Source: Podocnemis expansa (lineage: Eukaryota > Chordata > Testudines > Podocnemididae). From it: a stretch of 64,000 nt of DNA. The position numbers and the translations under genes are program-made. The notes beneath the pieces were generated by a model, which did not search any database, was not told the DNA's origin, and worked only from the letters and a program-made list of their open reading frames with translations. Shown here piece by piece: positions 1-12,261 of this stretch. Within the stretch, counting starts at the first letter, position 1; the number at the start of each line of letters is the position of its first letter. The DNA is taken from positions 6,468,466-6,532,465 of the forward strand of contig ML682067.1 in NCBI GenBank assembly GCA_007922195.1, written 5' to 3'.

Positions 1-645
1 TGGGAAGATCCATCACAGGCAGCAGGGGGCTGGCAGAGGGGGGAACAGGACCCACTGGGGTTGGAGGGAGCAGCAGTGGGGTGAGGATTTGCCCGGGATG
101 GCAGGGAGCCACTGTGGAAAAAGGGGGAAGTGGGTGCTGCATCATGCTCCCTGCCCTGCCTTCCCACTCCCCTGGTTCCCCCCTGCACTCCCCCCAAGCC
201 ACTCCTGTTCTCCCTTCCCCTCTCCTCTCTTGGCACCTTTGTGCTGTTCCCCACATGGCTGCCCTTGTTCTCTTTGGCCACCCCTTCCCAGGAACAGTTC
301 TATCATTTCTGGCACCCCCCCCGCAAGCAAAGCAGGTGCCAGCGCCCCCCTGCAATGCTTACCAGGTTTACTGGGCTTCCACTGGCCCTGCCCCCGCCCT
401 GCTCTGCTCCCCACACTCCCTCCTGCCACTGCAAATAACTCCTGACCTCCCCTGTCTTGCCATCCCTGCTCTGCTACCCCTACTACCCCACATAGCAGCA
501 TTTCCAAACCACTGTGCCATGGTTCATAAATATTCATGTTATTTTGAGCTAATTTGAATATTCATGAGTTTTTAATAGTGGTGTACCTCGAAAAATTTAA
601 AGGTATCAAGGTGTGCCACAGCAGAGAAAAGGTTGGGAACCACTG
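1..645. mobile_element. hAT-like DNA transposon, right end (left end lies outside the window)
   Basis: The right terminus reads inward as CAGTGGTTCCCAACCTTTTC (complement of about 626-645), followed by GGCACACCTT. This matches the usual terminal repeat of vertebrate Charlie-like hAT elements. The body (about 1-520) is GC-rich and C-rich on the + strand. Several overlapping long open frames there (81-557, 89-445, 142-537 minus) show only biased composition and no domain, so I treat them as non-coding. The left end, and therefore the target duplication, is off the window; TCCTACAA at 646-653 would be the right-hand copy. Confidence 0.6.
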
Positions 646-1300
646 TCCTACAATGACACATCACCAATTAATAAATAAATAAACACACACACCCTTGCTG
701 GGTAATTTCAAAAATTAGACCAGAGGTCACTTCTGAGTACCAATTAGTCACATGTGTTCCACAGAATTTGAGTAGCTTAAGGCCCTGAAAAATAGCTCCC
801 CACAGGCATGCATAGATAATCTTGCTTGTCTCTTAAAACACAGATCTCATCACATTCACCAGAGATTTCTTTGGGGGAGAGAAGAGGGTGCAGAGTTTGA
901 TAAAAGGTGAGCAAGAAGCTCTTTTCCTCTTGGTCTAGTCATGTTAAGGCTGCACTGACTTGCAAAAAGGCCTACTGGATTTGGCTACCGTTACGTATGA
1001 TAATCAATATTACACTATTTGTAATGAACTCTAGCCCTTTTATTGATCCATCAAAAACTTCCTCTTACAGAGGCAGATTCTAGAATACAAAACTGGTGGA
1101 AATACTGGAAAACTTTATGACACCCATCTACTGAGGAGATGAGGGTAGTATTTGAAAGAAGAAAGAAAGGACTTTATTTCTCAGAAATGCAAGAATTATA
1201 CATGAATTCTGTATGTTGGTATATCAATGCCAACCGTTATTTTGTAGGACTCTGTATACACTGTCCTGCCTACACTCATGAAACCATACCCTGACACCAG
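646..1300. other. AT-rich intergenic sequence, no feature seen
   Basis: Short (ATAA)n and (CA)n runs lie at about 668-692. No coding signal or terminal repeat was recognised. Confidence 0.5.
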
Positions 1301-1319
1301 TGACCTGAAAAACAGAATT

Positions 1320-1640
1320 CAATCACAAGCTAAGTGGCTGCAGAATGGTCATGGAGTGTGCAGTTGGTAGGCTGAAAGGTAAATGGCACTGCCTACACAC
1401 CTCCCTAGATGCCAGTGTAGCTAATGTCATTTGTATAATCATCACTTGCAGCATGCTGCATAACATTTGTGAGGGATTATAAGAGAGCAGTTCTATCCTG
1501 AATGGACTCAAGAAAAGTCTGGTTTACCAGTTCTGTGTACGCAGCAGCATCCCACCCATGTAAAAACTAGTTCTGGTCCCCAGTGGGCAAGGGAAATCAG
1601 GGATGCCATATGTGCACACATTTTGGCATACCAGAGAGGC
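1320..1640 (+). pseudogene. PIF/Harbinger transposase C-terminal remnant
   Basis: Read in broken frames, the + strand gives the end of a DDE transposase of the PIF/Harbinger (HARBI1-like) family. Segments resembling ECAVGRLKGKWHCL (about 1354-1395) and CSMLHNICE (about 1447-1473) match the family's conserved E..fGrLKgrwR.L and LHNICE motifs. After a stop and a frame change, a segment resembling AREIRDAICAHILAYQRGK (about 1588-1644) matches the usual C-terminal tail. The last catalytic acidic residue falls in the first segment. Stops and frameshifts rule out function. It is fossil sequence with no intact element ends visible around it. The open frames on the opposite strand here are shadows. 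Confidence 0.72.
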
Positions 1641-1731
1641 AAAGTATGAAACCTGCCTGAGGTTAGGGACACCTTCACAACCTGTGCAGCTTCTGGAAAC
1701 ATATATGAAGGAATATTGGCACATACTTACA

Positions 1732-2232
1732 GGGTATGCCCACACTTAAGTCTTTAAATTGAAATAATGCTGATTATTTCAATTAAAAGACCGCATGTCC
1801 ACACTATGTTTCCTTATTTCGAAATAACAAGCTCCCTCATTTCAAAATAAAGAAAGTCATTTTAATATAATAATACCTAATATTATATCGAATGATGGCT
1901 AAATTGAAACTGTTATCTTGAAATAATGCAGTGTGGATGTGTTATTTCAATTTAACTGTTATTTCAATTTAACACTTTTGCTCTTCTCCTTCACAAGGTC
2001 CTGTCCTTTTTCTACATATTGGGTGAGGACATGGCCATTGTAGAGGGGCATCTTGCCACATGTCCCATGGTGCCCCTCTCCTAAATCGAACTAGCTAGTC
2101 TTATCCATGGACATGATAGTTTGATTTGATTTTCTAGTGGGGACATTACATCAATTTAACTTAAATCGATTTAATGATTTTTATAGTGATTTTATTAAAT
2201 CATTTAACTGCCTAAGTGTGGACACAGTCACA
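1732..2232. mobile_element. inverted-repeat MITE of the 'TGTCCACACTTA' type
   Basis: The ends are inverted copies: GGGTATGCCCACACTT at the left (about 1735) and AAGTGTGGACACAGTC at the right (about 2213-2228). The interior is built of short palindromic modules such as TTATTTCGAAATAA and ATTTCAATTTAAC, plus a central spacer (about 1980-2090). It encodes nothing. The hexamer ACAGGG lies just outside both ends and may be a target duplication, but the exact boundary is ambiguous. Confidence 0.6.
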
Positions 2233-2749
2233 GGGTACACAGCTTTGTATGGTTTTGCTCCCTTGTATCTAAAGATCTTTACTTATTTGTTTGTGTGACA
2301 TTACACACATTCACAAGAAGTATAAAAGGGCATCTCCATTGAGTTAATCAATTCAGGGTTGGATTTGTGCTGTGGAGGGTGATGGCTAAATTATTATGGG
2401 GCCATTGTGCAATGTTTTATTCGTTGCTATTCATGCCTCTGTAACTCTGCTACCGGGAGCACTTAAACTTTAATGAGAATTATGAAGGTTTGCTTTGGGT
2501 GGGGAGTACTCTACCCATTGTGGTTTTTTTTTTTATTTATTTTTGATTATCTGCAGTGCTATATGCAATTTGTGGCTGTTAGAGAGATCTAATTCTTGGG
2601 ATAGCTGAAGCTCCTCAATGTTTCAGGGAGGGGTGGAATGGGGAACTCATTTTTGCAGATGCTGTTATTGCCAGTATATTCCATCTTTATTTGTTATTGT
2701 AGTATGTATGTATACTTGGTGATTAAAATGGGCCAATTTCATGAAGCTG

Positions 2750-4835
2750 AAAACAATTATGAGCCAAATCATCTGGGAGGAAGAATTTAATTAGAAAAAG
2801 TGAATGATAATTGAGAATCATTTAAGAACACCTTGCCAGATGCCCCAAAAGTAACAAGGAATATGGTTATGCTGCTTAAAAATTGACCTGGCTTAGAGGA
2901 GAAGTGAAGTCAGCTATAATAGACAAATAAAACATAATGAAGGAAAGAGCAGGGAAGCTGATAATAATGAATATAAATCAGAAGTTAGGAGTAACAGATA
3001 ATGAAAGACAAGAAACACAAGGAGAAATCTATGAAAAGCAGTTTTAAGGCCAATCAGGAGGAGTTTTTAAAGATATGTTAGGAACAAAAAGAATGAAGGC
3101 AATGGTATTGGTCCATTACTTGATGGAAATAGTAGAATTAGTATTTTTCTCTCATACACAGGCATATGGCATCTGCAGAGCAACAGTCTGCAGAAATGTT
3201 CAATGATTATTTCTGTACTGAATCTGAGATAAAGAGATGATATAGTCTCACCATATGGTGATGATAACTCTCTTTTCATTCCATGAGTATCTCTGGAGTA
3301 TGTTAAAGAGCAGCTACTAAAATTAGACATTTTAAAGTCAGTTGGTCCAGATAATTTGCATCCAAGGATTTTAAAAGAGCTGGCTGAAGAGCTCATTGGA
3401 CCATGGATGATGATTTTCAATAAGTCTTGGAGCACAGGGAAATTCCAGACGACTGGAAGAAAGATAACATGATAATGTTTAAAAAGAGTAAACAGGATGA
3501 CCCAGGTAATAATAGACCTGTCAGTCTGACCTCAATCCTGAACAAGGTAATAAAACAGATGATGTAAAACTTGATTAATAAAGAATTAAGGGAAGGTAAT
3601 ATATTCATATTTACATAGGCTTATGGAAAATAGATCTTGTCAAATTAACTTCATTTTTTACGGAGATTACAAGTTTAGTTAATTAAAGTGGCATTGTGAC
3701 TTCTGTGTGGTGTTTGGTTTGGTGCCACGTGATATTTCAATTTTAAAAAAAAATCCTTGAAATATAAAATTAACATGGCACACTTTAAATGGGATAAAAA
3801 CTGGATAGCTATTAGATTTCAACATGTAATTTTAAATGAGGAACTGTGCTCAAGTGGTTATGTTTCAACTGGGGTCTCACAGGGATCAGTTCTTGGACCT
3901 ATACTATTTAACATTTTTATCAGTGAACTGGAAAAAAAAAACTTCATTGATAAAGATTACAGGCAACACAAAAATTGGGATACATAATTAATGAAGATGA
4001 CAAGTAATAGATGCATTGTGATCTGGATCAGTTGGTAGAATGGAAGTAAGCAACTAATGTGTTTTAATGTGGTTAAATATAAATATGTACATCTAAGAAT
4101 AAAGAATATGAGCTCTGCTTACAGAATGGAGCACTCTATCCTGGGAAGTAATAGTATTAAAAAAGATTTGGGCCTTGTGGTGGATAATCAGTGGGAAGTA
4201 AGTGTCCAATGTGATACTATGGCCAAAAGAACTAACAAGCTCTTGGGTTGCATAAACAGAGGAATCTTGAGCAGAAGTGGAGATGTTATTTTACCTCTAC
4301 ATTTGACTTTTTTGTGACTGCTGCTGAAATGTATGTCCAGTTCTAGTGCCAATAATTAAAGGAAAATATTGATGAATTGGAGAGGGTCCACAGAACAATT
4401 TTGAATTAAAATAATTAAATTATTAGAAAACATGCCTTATGGTCATAGACTCAAAGAGCTTAGTCTGTTTATCTTTACTAAGAGAATAATAAGAGAAGAA
4501 TTGACTGCAATCTATATAAACAACAAATATCTAACAGTGTGCTTTTCAGTCAAGCAGAGAAAGTATAACACAATCCAAATGTCTCAAAGTTGAAACTAGA
4601 TGAAATCAAACTGGAAATAAGATGTAAATTTTTAATGATGAGAGTAATTAACCATTGGACCAATTTACCAAGGTCTTTGTGAAGTCTCCACCACTGACAA
4701 CATTTAAAATCAATATTGGATGAGTTTTTTAAAAAAAGATATACTGCAGAATTGTGGGAAAGTTCTATAGCCTGTATTACAAAGTAAGTCAGATTAGATA
4801 ATCAAATGGTTCCTTTTAGCCTTGGAATCTATGAT
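2750..4835 (+). mobile_element. CR1 LINE, 5'-truncated and decayed (ORF2 remnant)
   Basis: The sequence follows a CR1 ORF2 from the linker before RT through RT to the 3' end, with many stops. Recognisable pieces are the RT motif region SQGSVLGPILFNIFISELE (in 3757-3987) and a downstream RT-thumb segment with IKKDLGLVVDN and KLLGCINRGI (4057-4317). The FADD catalytic motif is not recognisable between them, consistent with decay or a small deletion. The 3' end (about 4810-4833) is CCTTGGAATCTATGATT, the typical CR1 terminus. The short open frames are relics and no protein is expected. Confidence 0.8.
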
Positions 4836-5370
4836 TTTTTATTTATTTATTTTTAGCAAGTGTAATAAAGCTCCAAGATGCTGAGAGAGAAAAGCGGGTT
4901 CTTCAGTGTGTTTTAGAGATCTCCTATGTAAAAAAACAATGGTGTTTTTAAAATATATAATGCTATATGCTGATCTTTCCCTAACACTCCTGCCCATATA
5001 ACTTTATATATTTCTGAACCCTGGAGGAGGGAATTTAAAAATAAAAAAAAGCACTATAATGGCTCTAGATCTTACACATTCCATTAAAAGAGGTAGGAAG
5101 TTTGTGGCACGGTCAGGAACAAAAAAATTCACCTTCAGTTCATTATTAGGAAGAAGGACCAATAAACAAGCATGCTATTTCATTAAAATTATGAGGTAGA
5201 TAGTTTAATGGAAATAAATAACTTAACATATTGTTCATGAGCATGTTCATAAAATTGTTATGAAAGTAATTGATTGTAGCCAGGAACACTGCCAACAATT
5301 TAATATCTTTGCACCCATCTCCTTCCCCTCCTAATCAGAAGGGGTCGAAACACAAGGAAAGTGACTCTTA

Positions 5371-5630
5371 GGCTATGACTACACTACAGAATGTACAGTG
5401 GCTAATGCAGATGTCCTAAAGCAAGGCAGGAAGCTCTGCTGCCAACTTAATTACTACAAGCTGCAAGAGTGGCAGTGCCTAGTCAGCAGGAGAAGCTCTT
5501 TTACCAACATAGTGCTGTCCGTATTGGTGCTTAGGTCTGTGTATCTTGTGTCATTTAGGGGGTGATTTATTCACACCCCTGAGTGACAATAACATACCAA
5601 TTTAAGCTGCAGTGTGTATGTCACCTCAGT
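5371..5630. mobile_element. MITE with 'GGCTATGACTACACTACAG' terminus
   Basis: The left end (5372-5390) is a close match to the GGCTATGTCTACACTA terminus shared by several elements in this window. The right end (about 5605-5628, CTGCAGTGTGTATGTCACC) is roughly its inverted copy. A central stretch CACACCCCTGAGTGACAATAACATA (about 5573-5597) is typical of these turtle MITEs. It has no coding capacity. Confidence 0.6.
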
Positions 5631-5670
5631 GAGATCCAAGGGTATTTTCTGTGAGGGGTTTAGGTATTCA

Positions 5671-6045
5671 CTACATGGTGGAGGACCACTGTAGGTTCTT
5701 GTTACCCATTTCATCAGTGAAGTGAGCCCCTGGAACAGGATGCTCCAGCGTGGCAGTGCTCTGAGCAGCAATCAGCGGAGGAGGAGGTGATGACTTATGG
5801 ACTTGTTCTAGGGCCTCAGCAGCATATAGGTGCCGTATGCTTTTGACTGCCAGTTCAATGAGCCTCTCCATTACAGAATATTGCCATTTCTGAAGTTGTG
5901 CCTCTGTGTACATGAACTGTTTCATAAGTGTCTGCTCCTGTTGAAGAGAGCACATTGCCCATGCCTTGACAAATTCATGGTTTCTCCTGTCTAGCCCTAT
6001 GTAAAGATCTTCAAGTATCCTTCCCTGTATGTCTCTGTCATCACT
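5671..6045 (-). pseudogene. coding remnant, unidentified; possibly the Myb-like partner of a Harbinger element
   Basis: The minus strand is open for about 125 codons (from about 6045, through a Met at 5955, to 5671). Its Glu/Leu/Gln-rich, helix-prone composition (for example MERLIELAVKSI) does not look random. I do not recognise a domain. A C-terminal helical tail of the Myb/SANT-like accessory protein of PIF/Harbinger elements is one possibility, because a Harbinger transposase remnant lies about 4 kb away, but this is only inference. It ends next to the MITE at 5371-5630. A chance open frame is also possible. Confidence 0.3.
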
Positions 6046-6059
6046 GAGAGGGCAGGAGA

Positions 6060-6534
6060 AGCATCACCCCCACCCCGAACACACACATACCAACCCACCC
6101 ACATACATACACACACAGCATGATTTCACTGATGGGAGCCTAGGAGTGTGACAGCCTCAATATTCTTGATTCCCAGACAACTGTTGCAGCCCTGGGGAAC
6201 AAGTGTAGGCTAATAATGGCATGAAAACAATATCAATGTTTTAAACAACTTAGAAGAATCATAATGTCTCAACATGGGTAGTAGGAGTGGGATAATTTCT
6301 TCAAGGAGCTAAGTTATCAATTTACATTTTTTTCCCCTTAAGTCTGGTGAACATTAGGAAAACAGCAGTTTTCAAAGTATCACAGTGAGAAAGAAAATTG
6401 GCTTTCCAGTGTTATGGAGGGGATCCAGAAATCTATGCCAGAGAGATGTTTCTGGTTAATAGTCAGCCAGCTATGTATTGCTGAGTAGAAAGGTTTAGGG
6501 ATCACAAGTTAAATATGAGTCAACAATTTAATAC
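6060..6534. other. no gene seen
   Basis: A (CA)-rich patch lies at about 6076-6117. The rest is AT-rich with no recognised element. Confidence 0.4.
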
Positions 6535-7098
6535 TGTTGCAAAAAAAGTGAACATTTTCTTGGGATGTATTAGCATATCGAAAGCAATACACAAGAAGTA
6601 ATTCTTCCATTCTCTGACACACTAATCAGGCCTCAGCTGGAATTTGGTGTCTAATTCTATGCATGACATTTCAAGAAAGATGTGGACAAATTAAAGAAAG
6701 TCCTGGCGAGAGCAACCAAAATGAATGCAGGTCTAGAAAACATGACCTCTGACCTCATGTGGGAAGATTTAAAAAACTGGGTTTGTTTAGCCCAGAGAAG
6801 AGAAGACTGAGAGGAATCATAATACTTTTTCAAGTACATAAAGGGTTGTTACAAGGAGGAGGGTGAAAAATTGTTCTCCTTAATCTCAGAGCATAGGTCA
6901 AGAGGCAGGAGTCTTTAATTAGAGCAATAGTGGTTTAGGTTGGACATAAAAAACCTTCTTCATTGTTGGGGTAGTTAAACACTGGAATAAACTGGCTAGC
7001 AAGGTTGTGGAATTTCCAGCATGAGTGATTTTTAAGAGTGGCTGGACAGACACTTGTCTGGATAGCCAGGATAGTCTTGTCAGGATAGTAGTCTAGAT
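6535..7098 (+). mobile_element. CR1 LINE 3' portion, left part (split by a hAT insertion)
   Basis: The text follows the distal CR1 ORF2 and 3' UTR: a degenerate C-terminal ORF2 stretch, then the run through 'GGTTTAGGTTGGACAT' and 'TGGAATTTCC' typical of CR1 tails. It stops abruptly at the TCTAGA site at 7092-7097, where the hAT-like element enters. The missing end resumes at 8353-8432. Confidence 0.8.
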
Positions 7099-8344
7099 CA
7101 TGCTTGTCCAACCTACAACCTGCAGACTGTATTCTGGCCCGCCAAGAGCTGTTATCCTGATTGTAGAGTGCTGTGCTGGAGCTGGGGCCTAGGCAGGGCC
7201 TTTTTAATTCTCCTGCCTTGAAGCCCAGAGCAGGATACCTGACCAGGAAGCAAACTCCGAGGGCTGGATCCAGCCACTTTGAGAGAGGCAAGATGGGTGG
7301 GTACCTTGCAGAAGGTGGGAGGAAACTGTGAGTGGGAAGAAGAAGTCAGGGCTCCCAGGCTGTGTTGAGGAGGAGGCGCAAGACCAGGAGTGGGGCACAA
7401 GTGGCAGTAGAGGCAGGGAAGGAGCCAGGGAGGCAGTGCAGGGGGGTTGGAGACTAGAACTGGACTTGCAGAGGTGGCACAAGGCTGCAGGGTGGGGGCA
7501 GAGTGTGGGGACAGGACTGGGTCTGGGGAAGCAGCGCAGAGCTGGGGGGAAGGATGCACAAGTCCGGAATCGGGATTGGGAGTGGTGGTGGTGATGTGTT
7601 GCAGGGCTGCAAAAAGGGTCATGGGTTGACTTGGAGCCAAGTGGCATTGTGTGGGGCTGGGATCAATGCAGGCTGGTGGTGCAGGTGCAAAAGGTGCCGG
7701 GGACACAGTGGGAGCTGTGGAAGCAGCTCAGGGTGGTGGGAGCAGCATGAGGCCCCAAGAGTGGTATGAGGCTGGGACTGGGCCCAGAGGCACTGCAGGG
7801 CAGGGGGTGTGGTGTGGGGCTGGGAAAGGACTCAGGAAACAGCTTAGGGGGATAGGGGTATGGCATGGGGCTAGGGAGAGGTATGGGGCAAAGGAAAGGG
7901 AGATGGTGGTGGGTCAGGACTGTGGCTGAGGATGGGGGCATGGTGTGAGGCCAAAGAAGGGGGTTGCAGCACAAGGCCAGGTTCAGGGCAGGGGCTGCCT
8001 TACTGGGAAGCCAGTGTAGGGGGAAAGTTTCAGAGAGCTGACCCAGTGCAGGGCCAGGCGGATCGGGAGCCAGTAAGGTTGTGGGGGAAAGGAAATAGGT
8101 CCTACCACCAGCTGCACTGCTCTCCAGCACTGTACCCCATCTTATCCAGCTCCCCTACCACCCCACATCATCCCTACCCTGTCCCTGTTCCCCACACTCT
8201 GGCTTGCTACCCCTGCCCTGCCTATGTTCCTTGCTCTCTCCCTAACTGCCCCTGCCTTATCTATCCAAAGTTTGCTCACTGGGCCCCTTGAGTGAGGAAA
8301 GATTTGGAATGTGGCCCTTCACCAAAAAAGGCTGGACACCTTTG
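7099..8344. mobile_element. hAT-like element inserted in CR1, with 8-bp target duplication
   Basis: The terminal inverted repeats are CATGCTTGTCCAACCT at the left (7099) and the complement CAAAGGTGTCCAGCCT at the right (ending 8344), similar to hAT ends of the CAGGGGTGTCCAACCT type. The target duplication is GTCTAGAT (7091-7098) against ATCTAGAT (8345-8352), one mismatch in eight. The interior is strongly purine-rich on the + strand (about 7310-8080), then C-rich. The long frames on both strands reflect this bias; no transposase motif was seen, so it is non-autonomous. Confidence 0.75.
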
Positions 8345-8352
8345 ATCTAGAT

Positions 8353-8432
8353 AATGCTTAGCTCTGTTGAGTTCAGGGGAATGGACTAGATGACCACACG
8401 AGATCCTGTCCAATCCAATGATTCTGTGATTC
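8353..8432 (+). mobile_element. CR1 LINE 3' end, right part
   Basis: This continues the CR1 at 6535-7098 after the hAT insertion and ends in CCAATGATTCTGTGATTCT, the diagnostic CR1 3' terminus. Confidence 0.8.
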
Positions 8433-9660
8433 TTATCTTCATTGGGTTCCCTGTAGATTCAGCTGAGCACCACAACCTGTTGTCTCAGATAACTTTGAAG
8501 GGACACTGCACTGTTTTTATCTGGTCTCCAAACTGGATCCTTCTCCCATCCATTTCTCTCCAACTTGTGCAATGTGACTCAAACAGAAACTGTAATCTTG
8601 CATGGGAGAAAAAACAGCCATGACTAATGTTTCCAAACAAATATACTTGTTCTACAACTTGGTTCTGTTCCTTTTTCCTAGTAAGACCTTTCCAAATCCT
8701 TCCTCCCCCATCCCACAGGGCTCTGAGAACATCACTGTCTGACTGTTGGCTAAGAAATGCATGCGCACATGGGGCACAATGATTTCCCCTTTGTGATGTG
8801 TTTAAAAAAAATTTTTTTGAATGCCAAATGCATAATTGTGGTTCATTGGAAATCATTAGAACACTTTCTCGCTTGAGGACATTTTGGAATGGAGAAGAGC
8901 AAGGTCTGGATAGAAGAGGGAAAGTTGAAGAGTTTAGTAATGGGACAGAGTCTGTCGATGCAGTGGCTTCAGCAGTGTAGTTCAAAATACCCAGAGATAG
9001 CAATGCATGGCTGATTATCCAGGGGGCAAAAGTTAGCATCATAGTACTTCAAATGCCTTTTATCTTAAAATCAGGAATTTAGTACCAGAGCAGTGGGACT
9101 CCTTCTAAGACCTTTTTCACTCAGTTTATCCAGAACACCTTCTCTGTGTTTGGCAAAAAATTTCATCCAGTTTTCCAGGATCCAAATAAACGTCAGTTTG
9201 ACTACAGCTCATGATTCAGGTCACTTTATTAGGCATGTAATACTCTGGTCAGGTCTATATGCAAGGGGTTTAGATAAAGGGGATGATACCACAATTACAT
9301 TTCAGATCCCACACCACACAACTTGTATACATCTTTCCTAACTATTGCCTGGAGTGACCAGTTACTTTGCAGATAGTTTAAGGCAACCTTTCCAGTGCTG
9401 GTTGTTTCTGCCTATGTTGTTTACTATAAACTTACACACTGTAGATAGTTTAATTAGTTTTTGCATCCTTTATTTACTGTGCAAGCTTATTCACAACCGT
9501 TAGTTGTTTCGACGATTACTTGTTAGGCCTTGTTCAGCACTCATTGCACTTGTTCAGACATGTCGTGTCTTAACTTAGGTCTGCTTCTATCAGCTAAGTC
9601 AGTGCTGCATAAAACAAGAGGGAGTATTGGCAAAGAGGGTGCAAGGTCAATTGTATTCTA
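8433..9660. other. no recognised element; one long minus-strand frame
   Basis: The minus-strand frame 8485-9042 (185 codons) shows no domain, no repeat and no codon pattern I can defend as coding. The remainder (9043-9660) is AT-rich and may include decayed LTR sequence, but I cannot support that. Confidence 0.3.
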
Positions 9661-9666
9661 TCATCT

Positions 9667-10167
9667 TTGTGTTCTGGTCCTATTGTAGGGGGGCTTAGGG
9701 TCCTCCTTGCATTCATTCAGGGACTTCCTCAACCTGTTCCTCTGCTTATTGGTACACAACCACATGCTTCTCATCTTCTAGGTCTTCCAGGGCATCCCCC
9801 ATCAACTCTGCTGCCCCCTCATTCTGACAAGTGTCAGCATCCTACTCAACAACGTGGTTGGTGGGACTCAGCAAGGGTCATGAGCCTCTTTAGTCTCTGT
9901 ACTGACAGTGCTTGGCAGCACCTCTCCAACCTCTTCATAGAAGAGGCCTGTACAAATGAGCCCAGCTGGAGCAACTGTTTGAATCTTCATCTTCAGTACA
10001 GAAACCACAAGCCACTCCAAGAAAATAATGCTCTTCTCACCCATGTGTGGTCAGTGCATCAGGTGGCTGCTCTTGGAGCAAGATCCATGTTCACTGGAAT
10101 CAGGAATGTAAACAGTGCAGCAGAAGGCTGTCCTGATGAGGTCACAGCAGCTCACTACCACCACTGA
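9667..10167 (+). other. 166-codon open frame of unknown nature
   Basis: The frame is open for 166 codons in a locally GC-richer patch. The predicted protein is rich in Leu, His, Pro and Ser with no recognisable domain. Neither strand gave a transposon motif I could name. It could be chance, or a relic of an element I do not recognise. Confidence 0.2.
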
Positions 10168-10169
10168 CA

Positions 10170-11360
10170 ACAGGATACAGGGGCCTTTACAGAATGTTTA
10201 CGGATCAAGAAGAAAAGGGTTAATTTCACTGTGAGAATGAGGATAGTGACTAATGAAACTTAAGACCTGGTACATGTCCCTTGTTGTGATCCATTCTGTA
10301 AAATGGCATAGCTACTGACCCATGGCATACACTTAACCCACACTCATCAGGTGCACTAGCTTACTTACTTTCAGATGTGTTTAAAAGGCTTAATTCTGCA
10401 CAAGCTCATGCACAGACATGTGTATAGCCACTAAAGAAGATGTATTGATGAAGATTGCAAACAAGGAATAGTATATTTTCCATTTCAAGTTTAGGGTGTA
10501 TCTCTGAAATTCAAATCTAAAAATTTCAGAAGTTTTAATGATTCTGGGTATTCAATTTGACACACGTTATGAGGAGAATGACTGATTTTCAATTCATGGG
10601 AGTTCAGGACTTTATGAAAGTAAAGCCTTGTTAAAGCATCTTAAAATCATTAAGCATGCATGATGAAATGACCCTTTGAAGTTAATGGCAAAACTCCAGT
10701 TTGCATAATGTATGTGTGACAGGATGCACATCCATGCACCCCCGAGTTGTGATCTAAATGATATTTCTGTTCACTTGTGCACTGTGCGTACATGATTTGA
10801 TGCCAATTACACCACGCAAGGTTTCTTTATGGATGCTCATAACCTATTCTACAAGATTACTATGGTATCATATTTCCTGAAGCCTCCCACAAGTGCACAG
10901 ATGTGCAATTGCAACATGGGTTCTATGGCTCGGAGGGGTGGGAGACAGACGGGAACTATCTTCCAGCAGCATGTAAATGGCCACATCTGTGAGCAAGCAA
11001 ATACTTGGAGGAGGCAACAAAGACTATGCTAACTGAGGTCCCTTGCTCAGACCAGTCAAAGAGATCACTTCTGCCCAGGAAAGGAGGGGTTGAGGGTTTT
11101 GGAAACAAAGAGACACTTGGGAGGATCTGGGGCTCTTTGCTGGGGAACCTCCATCTGTTACGTGTTAGCTCTGTGTTCCTGAGGAATCAGAGCATAGTAT
11201 CCAGCCTGTGCCTCCCTCCCCCCACACATTCCCCAACCTCTGCTTGAACTGAAAACCAAAAACAGTAGGAAATGGGAGCCATCCTCATCTACCCATATCC
11301 AAAAGCCATCAGCACAGTAAATGGAGCTTCATTTGCATTGACTATGGAAAGCCAGGCTCC
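10170..11360. other. no gene seen
   Basis: Short frames at 10829-11032 and 11005-11247 have no supporting features. No terminal repeats were recognised. Confidence 0.4.
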
Positions 11361-11363
11361 AAA

Positions 11364-11429
11364 GCAGGAGCCGCACTGAACTCTGGGATTGAAGAAGCAG
11401 GAACCACACTGAACTCTGGGATTGAAGAA
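11364..11429. repeat. 33-bp tandem duplication
   Basis: Two adjacent copies (11364-11396, 11397-11429) share the core CACTGAACTCTGGGATTGAA and differ at only two positions near their starts. Confidence 0.85.
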
Positions 11430-11514
11430 GCAGAGAAGCATTGCCTGATGGGGGATCTCACACCAGCACGAACAAACTCAGTAATTATCAGACCATTCTA
11501 GTCACAGACATGAT

Positions 11515-12180
11515 AATTAATACGTAAAATACTGAGTCTGCCTGACTGTATTGTGAGCTTCTCTGAACCATAACACCCAGCCAGGAATGTGTATTGGCCA
11601 TGTAAACAAGTCCTTATAAAAAACCTTTACCCACATAGTGTAGTGTAGTGTGTGTCCTGTGCAAGTCCTGATTGGATCCTTTCTGAATCCTGTGTGAGTC
11701 TGGATTGAGTCCTGACTCCTGATGCTTGGATCTAAAGCTGTATCATTTCCACTGGGATTTGGCTTTTCTTCCTTGCTGATTGCTGTGGGAGCTTTGTTTC
11801 CATCCAGCCTCTGACCCTGATCTGCACAATCTGGAAACCTTTCTGCTACACAGAGTGGTGAGACCCCCACCCAGCTTCTCTCTCTCTCTCTCTTCCCCCC
11901 AACCTCTCTCCCTTTGTGTTAATTATGACTCACTCTCTCTCTCTCTCTAGGCCTGATACAGTAGAATCTAGGTAATATTGTAGCTGGGTGTTCTTCTTTC
12001 CTTGTATGTTTATCAATGCTGTAACTGGGTATTTTGGGGTATTCTTCTCTCCCTTGTAATTATTCTTAGTAGTACAAGTTTTAGATACCTAGCAATAAAA
12101 TGACTTTTGTTATTAAGCCAGTTTCCAGACTCTTTTAAGACATCATTCCCTCTCCTTTGTGGTCTTGGTTTCTTTATATC
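11515..12180 (+). mobile_element. LTR-like sequence (TATA and polyadenylation signals), provisional
   Basis: A TATA-like TTATAAAAAA (about 11614), a 3' AATAAAATG (about 12093) followed by a T-rich/GT-rich stretch, and two (CT)n tracts (about 11876-11893 and 11931-11949) give the layout U3, R, U5. Clean TG...CA ends, a second LTR and a primer binding site were not found. A solo LTR or a fragment is the best guess. The opposite-strand frame 11517-11870 shows no retroviral motif. Confidence 0.4.
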
Positions 12181-12261
12181 ACTTTGCAGCAACGCTTCTA
12201 TTACCTAGCCAAAGATCCCTGTAATGCCCACAACCCTGTAAGGTTTGCTCATTGATAGGGA

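Noticed and set aside
81..557. Overlapping long open frames on both strands near the window start
   Set aside because: The sequence is C-rich, frames are open on both strands, and the proteins are Pro/Leu-rich without domains. This is composition inside a hAT-like element.
7152..8291. Cluster of frames of up to 184 codons on both strands
   Set aside because: They lie wholly inside the purine-rich interior of the hAT-like element, with no transposase motif and no consistent strand.
8485..9042. 185-codon minus-strand frame
   Set aside because: No recognisable domain, signal or conserved motif. I could not separate it from chance and do not call it a gene.
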